Assembly (NCBI RefSeq): GCF_902148855.1
Contig: NC_043966.1
Location: 24,603,588 to 24,667,587 of the forward strand
Direction of reading: 5' to 3'
Origin: Sphaeramia orbicularis
Taxonomy: Eukaryota; Chordata; Actinopteri; Kurtiformes; Apogonidae
Length of the DNA stretch: 64,000 bases
Shown here: positions 29,501 to 41,100 of the stretch, one piece after another
How positions within the stretch are numbered: position 1 is the first letter of the stretch
How the letters are laid out: each line of letters starts with the position of its first letter
Notes under the pieces: model-generated
What the model was told of the DNA's origin: nothing
What the model saw: only the letters and a program-made list of their open reading frames with translations
Database searches by the model: none
Translations under genes and position numbers: made by a program

Positions 29501-32397
29501 CTAGAACTATTTATGTGGTGACTTTCATGTTTAACCTTAATCTCTACATTTAACCTTTCCTTCGTGATTTATCATCAATTTTCACAATATTGTCCTATGT
29601 TTTGCATTTTTCAGGAAAAAAAAATCTATCATTTTCCTATATTTAATTTGGTGATCATGTAGATGTTCATAAAATTTCAATGTTTATTATCATTATTTTA
29701 TTATTTATTATTATATCAAAATAGAGAAAACTGAAGACTTTTTCCAGCAAAATATATCATTAACTCACATAAAAACAAGTGTTTAAAACAAAATTATTTT
29801 ATTTTATTGGCGAGTCAATGTTGCAGAAGATGATGGTGTTTCCATGTTCACTACGGAGCCTCTGAATGTCAATAAATAAATAAATAAATACATCTGATGC
29901 CACTAAAAAGCTGAGAAACTGCATTTTACCTGAATTATTTGTAGGCTTCTGAAAAGATTAGTGGTTCAAAATGTATTAAACATTTTAGAGCAGTCTTTAG
30001 TTTATTAGGAGGCACATTATTATTCCACTGTTTTCATAGTCCACCTATTACTCACTGTTGACTCCATTTAAAAAGCTCCAAACCAGGTTAAGGTGTCCTC
30101 ATACCAATATGTAGCTATGCATACAAGACAAAATGCTATATGATGGAGATGTAGTTGAGGCTTTTTCTATTTTAAACTTAGCGCATCTCACTCCAGTTAT
30201 TTTCAGCGCAACGGATGATTTATTCAGAATTTACAAGTCTAATAGTTTATTGTAAAATGATGAAACTAAATGTTAGGAGCGGTAATATGCATTCGGCGTT
30301 AAAGTGCGGTAGCATACGTCATGAAGAAAATTTCGCACTCTGAAAAACGCTTGCTGACCAGTTTGTGTGTTTGTTTTTTAGGGGACTCCTGAATGTTTCA
30401 TCAGACTCTGTACCGCAACGGTAGTGCGTCTGACTCCACATCAGAAGGTTGCGTGTTCAAATCACGTCAGAGCCAAATTGTTTGTTTCTTTCTAATAATG
30501 TGGTAGACTGCTTGAAAATCCTTTAAATCAATCTCAGCAACTGTCGTAATGTTTAAAAAAGCAATAATAAGGAAAATATATCCTTGATCACGTCCCATCA
30601 GACTGTCTGATCAGCTCTTGCAGCTCCTAAGTGACACCCAACATTGTCCTCTATTTATTCAATTCAACTAAAAATGCTTTTTTGGCATTACAAATAAACG
30701 TTTACGTCTATCTAAATTTGATTTACTGAGTTGGTTCTTAAAAGTTACTGCTGGTATGCTTTTTCTGTTTTAAAGGCACCTTGTAGTGTCTGTGTATGCA
30801 TATGGATCAATATGGATAAAGAACCAAATGTAAGAAACAGTATTATAAAGTAAATATTCATCCAGATCTAAAAAGTGCTTTTTACTACCTAGAATCAGGT
30901 ACCAGTAAAGATGTTCATGGCACATTTCATAGTGCAGTTAATATTGTTTCACAGACTCTGTGGTGGAATGGTTGCATGTCTGACTCCAGATCAGTTGTGT
31001 GTGTTCAAGTCATATCATTATGTTTAAGAGCCCAAATTCTGTAATATATGGCATAGCCTTTTATTACATTTATAAAGTCAAATATGAGACATTGTTCTGT
31101 AACACTGATGATGAAATTGATTATTTATGATGAATTAATAAAATAAATAATAACTAGAAAAGCACTCGGAGAGCGCAGACCTCCACCAAGGCAGATCAGC
31201 CCCCCCACCACCACCAACGATCACCACCAAAATTGAATCATTTGTTCCTTGTGCCAGTATCAACATTTCTTGAAAATTTCATGAAAATCTGTCCATGACT
31301 TTTTGAGTTTTCTTGCTAACAGACAAACAGACAGACAAACCCCGATGAAAACATATCCTCTGCTGTTACACTTGGCAGAGGTACTGAACCTTAATGAAAT
31401 GTCTTGACATATATGTGTAATGCATTTGGCCAAACTAGAACAAACTTTGTGAGATAAATTCATGTCCAGATGATTTAAGGACCACAACTCAAGTATTGTG
31501 TTGACTCTTTGCTGCACCAGTAGTGAGTCTGACACTGGATGAGAAGGTTGTGTGATCATATCTTATCAAGATTAATTCACCTTTTATCTATTTAGTCTTT
31601 TCTATTAAGAATTTTAAAAACCAATCAGTTGAGGAATGACTGATAAGATGTAAGTGTCTACCCACTTACCTGACCTAAAGATGCACTAAACCCTTTCAGT
31701 AATGTAAGCTGGAAAAGATCTCATATCCACAGGAGTGTCTGTAGGTTCTCATTTTCCCAGGTCATCGTTCTTCTTGGTAGTTCTTCTCGGTTCAGCTAGA
31801 CTAGTTTAGACATTCCAAGAGACTTCTTCAGTTCTAAACTTCAGAAGTGAAGAAGTCTCTTGGATGAGACACTAAACCAGAGCTAAACCAGTCCAGTTGA
31901 ACTGAGAGGAACTACCAAAAAGATCCACAGGAGTGACAGTTTTCTGTGCTTTAAAGCTGGCACTGGGCTTCACTGATACACAGAAAACCTTAAAATCTAT
32001 TAAATATATATAATGAATTCATATAAAATAATCAATAAAGAAATAAATATTCAAAAAAAGTACTGTTTCGGTTTCTAAAGTGGAACACAAGAGACTGTGT
32101 TTCATTGCTCCTTTTAAATTAAGTGTTAAACTGTATATCTGCATCACATATCTGCTCTTCCTCCTCCTCAATTTGGCATCACCTGCTGCATTGTAACTTT
32201 GATAAATGTGGATCTTTACTCCTTATAAGCTGCTTTTCTACTGACAGATTTCATCATTTCCATTCTGCCTGCTGCTTTTTGAAGCCTTTCCAGTCTGCTG
32301 TCACCTCCTGGGGATTTCTAGTGAGGAATTGAGACCACAAAGTGCCATAATTAGACTAAATGAAAGCATGAAGCAGATGGTGAAATCTTGTTTTCCG

Positions 32398-32469
<72 letters not shown>

Positions 32470-35080
32470 TGTGTGTTATTATAGCCAATTAGACTGCAAC
32501 ATATTAATGAGAAGATTTTATACATCCTGAAGAATAATTAGCTTGTGTGCAGAATTATAGAGTGACTATTTACAATCAGGAAGAGACTGGGAAGGAAAGC
32601 AAGAATAGGGGAAGATACCGGAAAATATTTTGCTTGTTGGGGATAGTTTTCCCTGCAGTTAATGTCTTTTTATCATTAATAATATGTTGCTCTAATGAAG
32701 GATCTTTTCAAGGAGCAGTAAAAAAAAAAAAAAAAAGTAAAATTAAAATTAAAGAAGAATGAGACTCACTGAGCATTCTGCAGATGCCCATCACGGTCTG
32801 GAAAACGGGGCTAGAGAAGGAGGCGAGGAGCCTGAGGGTGATGCCGTTGGGCAGACCCAGCCTCAGGGGTTTATGTTGAGGTATGAAGAGCAGCCGCGCA
32901 TCAGCGTGGATCTCATATTTCTCCAGAGTCCAGGCTGTTCGGAGCAGCCACTTCTGCTTCTGTTCCCACCACAGTGCATGGTCTGACCAGTCACGTTTAA
33001 TTTCTGTAAATGACAGAAAACGACTGTCACATGATGGGTTGTTAATGGATAATGACACAAAAAAGACAGTGTTACAGAGTGATGAGATATTCATTTTCTT
33101 CACCTCTGGTGCAAACAGATCCACACTTTCTTTACCACAGGAGAAGTACAGATATATATTTAAAACAACACTGATGAAAGTAGAAATACTGTTTCAACTT
33201 GACATATGTTCAAAGTATAAAATTAAGAAACTGGCCCCAAACATACCTACCTGAACCATCCATATATATAAAATGTGCAGTATATTAAACCATGTAAACT
33301 CCAAATAAAATTTAAAATATCAGCCTATATTAAACGTTAAAAATATTAACTCTGCTCTAATATGCTGAGCAGTTTTCAGTATCAGCATCAGAACTCAACA
33401 ATTATGATGCCTTTTCCCTCCAGTCCAGTGTCTTTCTCTTCATGTTTGTCTTGACATCTCTGTCACATCATTTCAGTCTTATTATGTTTGTCCTGTGATA
33501 TGAACAGATGTCTCTTTCACATGTTATTGTCTCATCCTGAAAATTCTACTCAAGCATACTAGCGAAATAGCTGTACGTTGCTACTTCTTACCTCTGTCTA
33601 TACAATACATTTTAAACACATTTTTCCACTCTCTTCATCTCTCTTCTCTGTTGGCAGTGAGAACAACATAAATTCATACATTTTCCTGGTATTCAGCTTC
33701 AAGTGATCTTGTGACAGAACTCCTCATCAGTTCTCTGTATGTAAAGATAACATATTTCATGCATGTCAAGTGATACCTTATGACAGTGGTTCCCAACCTT
33801 ATTTAGCTCATGACCCCATTTTAACATCACAAATTTCTGGCAACCCCAGACGTTCAAAATGGAGACTTTTTTTTTTTTTTTGCTAAAATTAATTTGTTTT
33901 TCATCATGTAATAGTTTGCTATACTATGTTGCAAATAAATGTTAATTTTAGATTACATTTAGGCTATATAATGTATATTATTATGAAGAGAGGCAGAAAA
34001 GCTAGGTGTAGATTACTGCACAAAATGAGAACTTTATTTTCCTTGGTCGGGATTTGTACAGTCAGTCCAGCTTGGATTTACAAGGCTGACAATTAGTACT
34101 GAACAAACAATAACTCAAACTATGAATTATGAAAGAGCTGCGGCATCTTAAACCGACCACAATGAACATTTGAAAGATAAACAGTACCACAGTGCTTCAG
34201 TTTCAGCTTCAGAGTTAGTCATGTCTTTTATGTATTGTGATTGTCTCTGAACTCACCATATTTTTTTTTATTAGTAAGTTTTTTTATTCATTTTATTAAT
34301 GACTAGAAATTTCAGGCGACCCCATTTGAATTCCAGGCAACCCCACGTGGGGTCATGACCCCAAGGTTGAAAAACACTCCCTTATGACATAAAACAACCA
34401 AAAATACACTTTATACCTTTAATTAAATCCCTCCAGAGTCTCTACTGTTTTACAAGAGTCTCAATCAGACATGGATGCAAATTGAAATGTGACTGGATGG
34501 TGGAGGTTTTTTCCTTGTTTGGCTCAAAAAGTCTAAGGATTTTATACAGATTGTATTGTAATTGTAAAAACACCTGTGTACATTGTCTCCGAAAGAATCT
34601 TCACACAAGAGTGATGTGATACACACCACCACGGATAGAAACCTTTAAAAGGGAACATTGTTGGGTTTATTTGCGTGTTTTGTGCTTGTAAAAGTCTGAA
34701 TTCAATTTTGAAGCTGTCTGAATCAATTAAATGTGTAGGAGGAATCAATAATAGAATTAATGGGTGTTTCACTGCACATGCTGAAGATAATTTAGCTATT
34801 ACTTTGTATAAAATGTATAAAAGGTAACCCTCAAGCACATGGCATTTACAACAATTTAGTCCGGCCAAACAGGATCCATGAAGCTGTTCAGGTCAGTGCA
34901 GTGAAACTAAGAAAAGTCTAATGCAAACAGACACAGAAAGACAGACTGTGACCCACGTGTCTTCTCCACCAGCTTGAGGATGACCCCTCCCACATGGAGG
35001 TCAGAGGTCACACTGAGGGTGACAGGTGGGGCATCAGGCCCCAGGTCCACCACAGTGACTGACAGGTCCCACGCCGCCAT
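22870..35080 (-). CDS. fermt3: Kindlin-3 (fermitin family homolog 3), integrin activator
   Basis: Kindlin-3 binds the cytoplasmic tail of beta integrins and, with talin, switches them on in blood cells and platelets. Fourteen coding exons: 35080-34957, 33003-32770, 29390-29274, 28993-28825, 28501-28399, 28305-28198, 27862-27728, 27420-27374, 26932-26808, 25940-25834, 25740-25519, 25046-24922, 24654-24513 and 23049-22870; phases agree throughout and give 645 residues. Domains: F0 (about 1-95, start MAAWDLSV), F1 with [11 protein letters not shown] and a lysine-rich loop, F2 interrupted by a PH domain from about residue 346 ([10 protein letters not shown]), then the F3/PTB lobe. The integrin-binding Q577-W578 pair (human Q597/W598) is present in [12 protein letters not shown], and the C-terminus ends [18 protein letters not shown] and GMPAHFADS favour kindlin-3 over kindlin-1/2. 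Exon 7 uses a weak GTCAGA donor. An acceptor lies just before the ATG, so the 5' UTR is spliced. Confidence 0.96.
23350..24240 (+). mobile_element. LINE relic (CR1/L2/Rex-type), fragment of ORF2
   Basis: It lies in the last intron of fermt3, on the opposite strand. Decayed frames read [49 protein letters not shown], then [12 protein letters not shown] and a proline-rich stretch. That order corresponds to the end of the endonuclease and the linker before reverse transcriptase in teleost jockey-superfamily LINEs. A (CA)n array (23463-23498) has expanded inside the coding sequence. No RT catalytic motif is left. Clade assignment is uncertain. Confidence 0.75.
27185..27338 (+). repeat. LINE 3'-tail with (TTCTA)n array
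   Basis: A tail-like sequence (AATTTCAATGCGCCTGTACT, then CTGTGCAAATGGCAAATAAA) runs into about 18 perfect TTCTA units (27248-27337). Pentameric arrays at the 3' end are typical of teleost CR1/L2-group LINE insertions. It lies in a fermt3 intron, inserted on the strand opposite to the gene. Confidence 0.65.
29549..29877 (-). mobile_element. Partial inverted copy of the 2618-3156 MITE family
   Basis: Read on the minus strand, the segment with GGTTAAA at one end and GAGGCTC..GAACATGGAAACAC..GCAACATTGACTCGCC at the other follows the internal sequence of the piggyBac-like element at 2618-3156. One terminus is missing and the copy is clearly more diverged. Confidence 0.7.
30404..30475 (+). tRNA. 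tRNA-Trp(CCA)-like sequence, best-preserved copy
   Basis: The 71 bases plus discriminator A fold as a cloverleaf: acceptor arms GACTCTG/CAGAGCC pair except at position 2-71; anticodon stem TCTGA/TCAGA is perfect around loop CTCCACA; T-arm GCGTG..CACGT encloses TTCAAAT. Internal A- and B-box sequences (GTTCAAAT) are kept. Against a gene: C at position 37 after the CCA anticodon, a D-stem mismatch, and no T-run terminator directly downstream. It may be a pseudogene or tRNA-derived retroposed copy. It is antisense to fermt3. Confidence 0.55.
30954..31024 (+). pseudogene. tRNA-Trp-like relic, second copy
   Basis: It shares GACTCTG, TCTGACTCCAGATCAG and GTGTTCAAGTCA with tRNA-Trp. The anticodon loop CTCCAGA is the standard one, but the D arm and the 3' acceptor arm have decayed, so the cloverleaf cannot close. 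The preceding bases (ATTGTTTCACA) resemble those preceding the first copy (ATGTTTCATCA). Confidence 0.6.
31153..31382 (+). repeat. Dispersed repeat with self-complementary ends (RTE/SINE-like tail)
   Basis: The left end includes ACCTCCACCAAGGCAG and the right end CTTGGCAGAGGT, which are near reverse complements. The middle contains GAAAATTTCATGAAAATC, TGACTTTTTGAG and a CAGA-rich (ACAGACAAAC)n run. This matches a widespread teleost repeat. Its class is uncertain. Confidence 0.55.
31503..31572 (+). pseudogene. tRNA-Trp-like relic, third and most decayed copy
   Basis: Similarity to tRNA-Trp persists in GACTCTT, GTAGTGAGTCTGAC and GAGAAGGTTGTGTGATCA. The anticodon itself is lost and stems are broken. 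It would not be called on its own; the two neighbours support it. Confidence 0.4.
31725..31935. mobile_element. Hairpin insert with 13-bp flanking direct repeats
   Basis: The direct repeat ATCCACAGGAGTG occurs at 31725-31737 and 31923-31935, bounding a 185-bp insert. Within it, 31776-31830 and 31848-31916 form a long imperfect inverted repeat (CAAGAGACTTCTTCA against TGAAGAAGTCTCTTG; GGTAGTTCTTCTCGG against its near complement at the far end). The TGAAGAAG..CTCTTGGATGAGA core is a common teleost dispersed motif. Direct repeats of this length suggest retroposition. The family is unknown to me. Confidence 0.65.
32401..32476. repeat. (TG)n microsatellite
   Basis: A TG array with three TTTG interruptions in fermt3 intron 2. 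The long dipeptide frames on both strands across it are artefacts. Confidence 0.98.
33784..34379. mobile_element. hAT-type MITE with perfect 8-bp target duplication
   Basis: A 596-bp element in fermt3 intron 1. The left end is CAGTGGTTCCCAACCTT and the right end, reverse-complemented, is GAGTGTTTTTCAACCTT; a second internal inverted match is CATGACCCC. The octamer CCTTATGA flanks both sides (33776-33783 and 34380-34387). CAGTGGTT-type ends with an 8-bp duplication define the hAT superfamily. No transposase frame is present, so it depended on an autonomous partner. Confidence 0.92.
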
Positions 35081-38000
35081 ACTACAAGACAGAGAAGACA
35101 TTTAGAGGAAACTGACAATACCAAAAAAAGAATAAAGCAGGAGACAGCAAGAGAGATAGAGCTTATACTGGTCTACAGGAAAAATGCTTTCACAATAAAA
35201 GTGATGAAACTTTAAGAAAGTAAGGCCTCTAATAAAGAAAATGTAAGTCAAGCATATTAGTTGGCTTAAGTTTTTAAGATACAGTATTGGGTCAAAGGTT
35301 GAAATTCTATGAATTAATGAGAGAATTGGTTTCAGTCAAAAGAAAAGTGTGTCTCTGAGCTCCAGTTCAGCTTCAAAATACTTTCTGGACATTAGAATTC
35401 ATCCACTTTATAAATTATATTGTAAGATTTATGAATCTAGTATAAATAACACTTTATGAAATTATAAAGTCAGTAACACTTCATTATATTTCATGATACA
35501 TAATTTGATAGTGAATATATTCAGTAACAGATCTTTTGTATGACAAGGGCATTTTAGTGTTTTTAAGAGAAAATACATTAACAGTCACAGATAAAAAATA
35601 CTGAACTATCCATTACTAAAGTGGGTTTACTCTATGGTTTAATTTAGTTTATTGACTTAACTTCATCCCCTTAATGTAGATGTCTAAAAGAATATTTAGA
35701 TAACACCAAATTTTTTACTCATGAAGGGAACATTATCATATACTGTACACTGTGTAATGCACCTCATCTCACATCTAGAAATATTTCAAAATGCTCTAAT
35801 GCTACAACGTTAAGTTTCAGAATCCAGAATAAAAAAAGACAGTATTATCTTTACTACATGCAAATATTTCTCCATTATCAGGGGAATAAAACAGTGTGTA
35901 TCACTTACAGCGGTATGATAGAAAATTAATTTAGAGAGCAAAATTCTATAAGAACAAGAAAAAAACACTGCTCACACCCAGGGTTCAGTATCACATGATG
36001 CTGTCTAACACTGGCATCAACACATAGAATGAGTGGGTTTATTCTGGCAACACATCCAGTCTGACAAATACTTCCTGTTTCTGCCATAAACTATCACCAG
36101 GGACGCACACTTCCGCTTTCTGATCCACCCAAGGTGAAGTGTTCGTTCAGTATCAATAGTTACTAAGTGAAAATGTGTGATGTGTGAAAATGTGTGCTGG
36201 TTCATCTAAAAGGCATTCAGTTTGTAAACGTTTACTTTATATATTTGCATTTTCAGTCACGTATATGAGAGTTTTATCAGTTAGATGAAAATACAATGAC
36301 AGATCGATGACATGTCTGCGCCTTACTCTCTTTTAGAGGCCTCAACTATGAGGGTAGATGTTTTACATGTTTAAATATACATTCTGAAATATTTCTTACA
36401 TGATAGTTTGAAGTCATTTGACTTCATAAATGATCACAGATGTGTATGTTTAATACAGAACTAAAAATGCACATGCCTTAGTGTTAATTTCTCCCTGATG
36501 TTATGGTTTCCCTCTTTCTCTAATGATGTCACACAAAAAAAAGACACACTTTGAAAAGCAGTACCGTCAGTCTCCTATGTCCAAGATTGTGAAAAGTAGA
36601 ACCTGGAGGACCCCTGTACCTCTGTCAGATCTACGAAGAGCTTCCCCAGACTTTCTGTCAAAATGTGAAGCAGTTTCGCCTCTCTCACGCGGGGCAGGTT
36701 GTGATCTGTGTAGCTGTGACGATGCTGCTTGTGTTACTTCTGTCAAGACAGGGTTGTTCCTTTTTTGTCAGTTTCCGCCAGGCGGAAATGTGAAAGGGTT
36801 CAACTTCTGACTGACAGGCTGAGTGATGCTTATTAGGCAATATATGAGGGTGTCTATGCCTATGTGAATGTCAGAGAATGTAGGAAAAAAGATATGAGAT
36901 ACTGAATATACAGACAACACCCTTATTAGTGATATGCTTTCTTTAGTACTCTCTTCTGATACAAACAAGATTAATCATTTTATGGATTATGAAACATCTG
37001 CAGTGAATAATTTTAGGGTGCGGGTAGTTTACTGGGTATGAAAAAAACTAAACAATTTCAAAACAGCTTTTCTTGGTTTTAACATATGTATAAAGAATTA
37101 ACCGGGGCAGCCACTTAATTAGTATCTTTGAAATAACAGCAAGTTTAATGATCTATACTAGACTTATGCTAAATTGGTTAAAATGAAAACACAAAGTGGA
37201 GGTGGTTTCTTCTACAGTTTCTATAAAAGCATCTCATATTATGCATAAACCGTGATGCAAATAAACCCACCATTAATAGTGTTGTCTGAATCTCATTATT
37301 ATTTATATTTTATTATTTGTCATTCAGAGCTACAATCCGCTAGAGAGGCGTTGAAGAGCCAGACTTTTTTTTTTCTTTTTTTTTTTTTTAGTAACAGTTA
37401 AGAAGGAGAGCTGGAACATCCAATTAAAAGTTATTTAAACAAATATATCTTCGATGCATACCCTCTCTAAAATGAAGGGCTTTAGATTCAATATTTCCCC
37501 TTCCAAAAAAAAAAAAAAAAACATATCGTGAATTTCAATTACTATATTACTTTCTGTCATCAAAAGTTTACTTTCTTTGGTTTCACCTTTATTGTTATTT
37601 TAGTGTATATTTTTGTAGTCCTACAGGGCAACTTTTGCAATGCATATGTGGGGAAAATACTACAAATTAAGTATTGTATTTAGCACCTTAGTTGACCAGT
37701 CCTAATATTTCCGACGATCCTTAAAGCCAACGGTGAGTGGTCGACTTCGGCTATACCATTTCATTGCAAATATCCTTATATTCTGTATGTAAAATTCCTA
37801 CAGGATAACCATTGGCAAATTTTATTACCAATTTATTACACATAGTTGTAAAAAAAAAAGTGAACATTTTACCCTGAAAACCACATTAAATAGATTTTTG
37901 CTTTTTTTTTTTTTTTTTTTACTAGTTAACACCCCTCTACATGGTACATTCCCCACGTTAACGTCCAAAACAAATATGGCACATGAGCACTGAGTAGCTG

Positions 38001-38112
38001 TCACTGCTAAGAGTAAGGTACTGAAAACGAAACCTAATCACTTATTGACTGACATTAACCTCTGTGGGGCGTCAGTAACACGAAACGCTATCCCCCTCGG
38101 TGTTTCCCCGGC
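35081..38112. other. Spacer between fermt3 and macrod1 5' ends
   Basis: The two genes diverge from here. The fermt3 5' UTR exon(s) should lie in this region, since an acceptor sits at 35082. The stretch at 36040-36130 contains CTTCCTG and CTTCCGC ETS-core sites, plausible for a blood-cell gene. A 17-bp perfect palindrome lies at 36772-36788. The 95-codon plus-strand frame at 36523-36810 has no recognisable similarity. Confidence 0.45.
38040..38112 (+). promoter_or_regulatory. macrod1: macrod1 promoter, CpG-rich start region
   Basis: The CpG density rises sharply from about 38070 through coding exon 1 (to about 38470), unlike the AT-rich surroundings. No TATA box is obvious. This fits a CpG-island-like start for a broadly expressed gene. 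The transcription start is not determined. Confidence 0.5.
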
Positions 38113-41100
38113 ATGGCACTGCAAATATCAGCTCTATTTTCACATTTGAGAGCCCTCCCGTGCATCCCTGGCCCTCTGTTCCGTGTCCAGAGAACCGGTG
38201 TCAGGTTCAAATACATCCTATGTCCCGGAGCCCCCCAGCCGGGAAGGACACCAGCAACAGGTCTCATCCGCGGCCATATTAACGCTGAACACCGAGCGAA
38301 GTTTTCAACAACAGCAGCAGCAGCATTTTGGAAGTCCAGCCCGGTGAGCAGTCCCTCCACACACCGCAGGAGGACAGGCTGGCTGGGCAGAGTTGCCCTC
38401 GGTGCCGCCCTCGGAGTGAGCACAGCCGCCCTAGTTCAGTGTCTCCACACCGGGACACTGGCCGCCATGGCCCGCAAAGTTAACCTGAACTCCGCTGAGG
38501 GAGACTGGAAGGAGACCAAGGGTGAGACTGACCATCTAAGACCCTACAAGATGTGATTTTCATATTCAAAGAGTGATTTGTCAATACATGGAGACTTGAT
38601 TGAGAGGAAAACCTACTTGCACCTCACCAAAAACAACACCTGTCCACACATTGGTCACAGTGATGTAGCCGCTATTTTTTTCTTCTTCCCCCCCAGCTCA
38701 TCATGTTATTGAATAAAAACATGTTTACCAGGGTGTCAGACTCATTTTAGTTCAAGGCCTACTTACAGCCCAATCTGACCTCAAGCGGACTGGGCCAGTA
38801 AAATAATAAGCATAATAACCTATAATTAAGAATCCAAATTGTTCTATTTGTTTTAGTGTGAAAATGTAAAATTACATCATGAAAATGTGAATAACCTGAA
38901 TAACCATGTACAACTGAAATTTCTTAAGTAAAATAAGTGCAATTTCAAGAATATTATGTCTCAGCCTATTATTAACACAACTTACAGATCACAGTGGATG
39001 TACAAATGCATAAAACATTTAGTAACAGGTGTAATATTGTTAAAATTGCTCTTCTTTTTCTCAAGATATATCAGGATGTAATTTCACTTTTTTCCACATT
39101 AAACCAAGAAGAAAATTTGGATTTGTCATTACGTAAAGGTTATTATGTTATTATTTTACTCGAGATCATATTTGACTGTATGTGGCCTTTTAACTAAAAC
39201 AACTTAAAACATCCTTGACCGTTAGCTTAAATTCATCTCGTGGGCAGGATTGGACCCTTTGGTGGGCTGGTTTTTGCCCGTGGGCCATATGTTTGACACC
39301 CCTGATGTAGCCACTATTTTTTCAACTCATCATGTTATTGGGTAAATCCATGTAGACCAGGGGGTATCACACTCATTTTAGTTCAGGGGCCATATACAGC
39401 CCAATATGATCTCAAGTGGGCCAGACCAGTAAAATATTTGCATAATAACATAAATAATGGTAACTCCAAAAGTTTTAGTGCTAAAAAGTAAAATTACGGT
39501 AGCAAAATGTTTACATTAGCAAATTATCCTTTCACAAAAAATGTTAATAATCTGAACAACCATGAACAACCTGACATTTCTTAAGTAAAACTGGTGCAAT
39601 TTTAATAATATTATGCCTCAGTTTATAATTCTTACTTGTCCCTTACTACTTACAGATTACAGTGGATCTACACAGGCACAAAACAATTAGTAACAGGCAT
39701 CTGGAACTGAAAAAAAAAAAAAAAAATTGCATTTACCTTTGTAATCAAAACAACTTTATCAAGACTCAGAGACACCCTTGATTCCTTATTGTCTTCTGTG
39801 TAATTTTTTCACTTTGCAAACAAATATTTGCACATCCATAGATGTGTTTTGCTTTACTATCTATTGGAAAATTAACAAAGAAAAATGCAAAAATAAAGAA
39901 GGGAGAACTGATAGCCAAGAGAAAATTGTCTTCTTTGCCCAACAAATTAATTTATTCAACTAAATTTACTAAATATTGACTTAATGATGGTAGAATACCT
40001 GGCCAAAAAAAAAAAAGTCACCAGGTAAGAGCCTCCCATTGGATAATTACTGAAGTGATCAATATGCTTCAGCTGTAACACATTCTTTTAACCTGAACTG
40101 ATGCAGTGAGTAGCTTCTCATTTCATAAACAACCATCAGTTTGATATGGAGTATAAAAATTGGACTGTTTTAATGGAAAAAAAAGTCATGTGGTCTGATG
40201 AGCCCAGATTGACCCTGTTCCAGAGGGATGGATGCAACAGGGTGAGAAGAGAGGTGGATTAAGCCGTTACCCATCATGCCTACAGTACAAGCCTGTGGAG
40301 GCAGTGTTGTGTCAGATTTGAGGTTGTCTGAGTTGATCAGGTCTGGGTTCAGCAGTCTGATATGTCAATAAAATGAGGTCAGCTGAACCTGAATATATTG
40401 AATGACCAGGATTGAACATCAGTGGATTTTCTTCTTCCCTGATGCTGTGGACATATTCAAAGACAACAATGTCAGGATTTATCAGGCTCAATGGGTTTGT
40501 GAAAGAGTGTAATCAAACCTAAAAGTGGTCCAACAGAACATTTTGTGTGACTTTTTTTGTGGCTGGGCAGAGTACATTCAGAGATGGCAGACTTCCACCA
40601 AGGCCAAGAGTCTACTCTGCTACAGGTTCCACAATCATTAAATCACAAACAAGCCACACATTATGCCCTATGTTTTCCGTCTTTGTGCCAGTTGTTGCTA
40701 GTTAGTTTAAACTGACATGGTAGTGAAGAGTTAGTGCTAAATAGTCACTTGATGTTACAATATATTGATATTATTTTGTTTTTTTAATGAGTTTATTTGA
40801 GTTTTACAATTTTGTCAGCCTCTGTAAAGTCAAACTGGAAAACAGTTCTGGCCAAAGTCCCTGTAAGGATTTTCTCCAGAATCTTCATGAAAATAGATGA
40901 GGAAGGGTTTGTGTAATACTGCCGATAGACAGGCATGAGTGATCATCTAACTTTCTTGGCAGAAATAATAATACAAAATATGATGAAATTGGTTACATTC
41001 CGGTGGAGTTTTTAGCCAGAGAAAAAAAAGTTTTGGGGGGTTTAAAATCTATCAATATGGATTGGAACTAATGAGCTGGAGTAACTGTCTGAACGCAAAA

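Larger units (their letters stand above)
29391..32769. other. fermt3 intron 2, repeat-rich
   Basis: This 3.4-kb intron collects a piggyBac-like relic, an (AATA)n tract near 29870-29891, three tRNA-Trp-like sequences, a dispersed repeat with self-complementary ends, a hairpin insert bounded by direct repeats and a (TG)n tract. No additional exon was recognised. Confidence 0.7.

Noticed and set aside
30404-31572. Reading the three tRNA-like copies as a regular tandem array with a 550-bp unit
   Set aside because: The interval between copies 2 and 3 contains an unrelated repeat of about 230 bp and the intervening sequences show little similarity, so a true periodic unit is not supported.
36523-36810. 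A 95-codon plus-strand frame upstream of fermt3
   Set aside because: Cysteine content looked interesting, but there is no known motif and no flanking splice or promoter signal for this strand; more likely part of the fermt3/macrod1 regulatory spacer.
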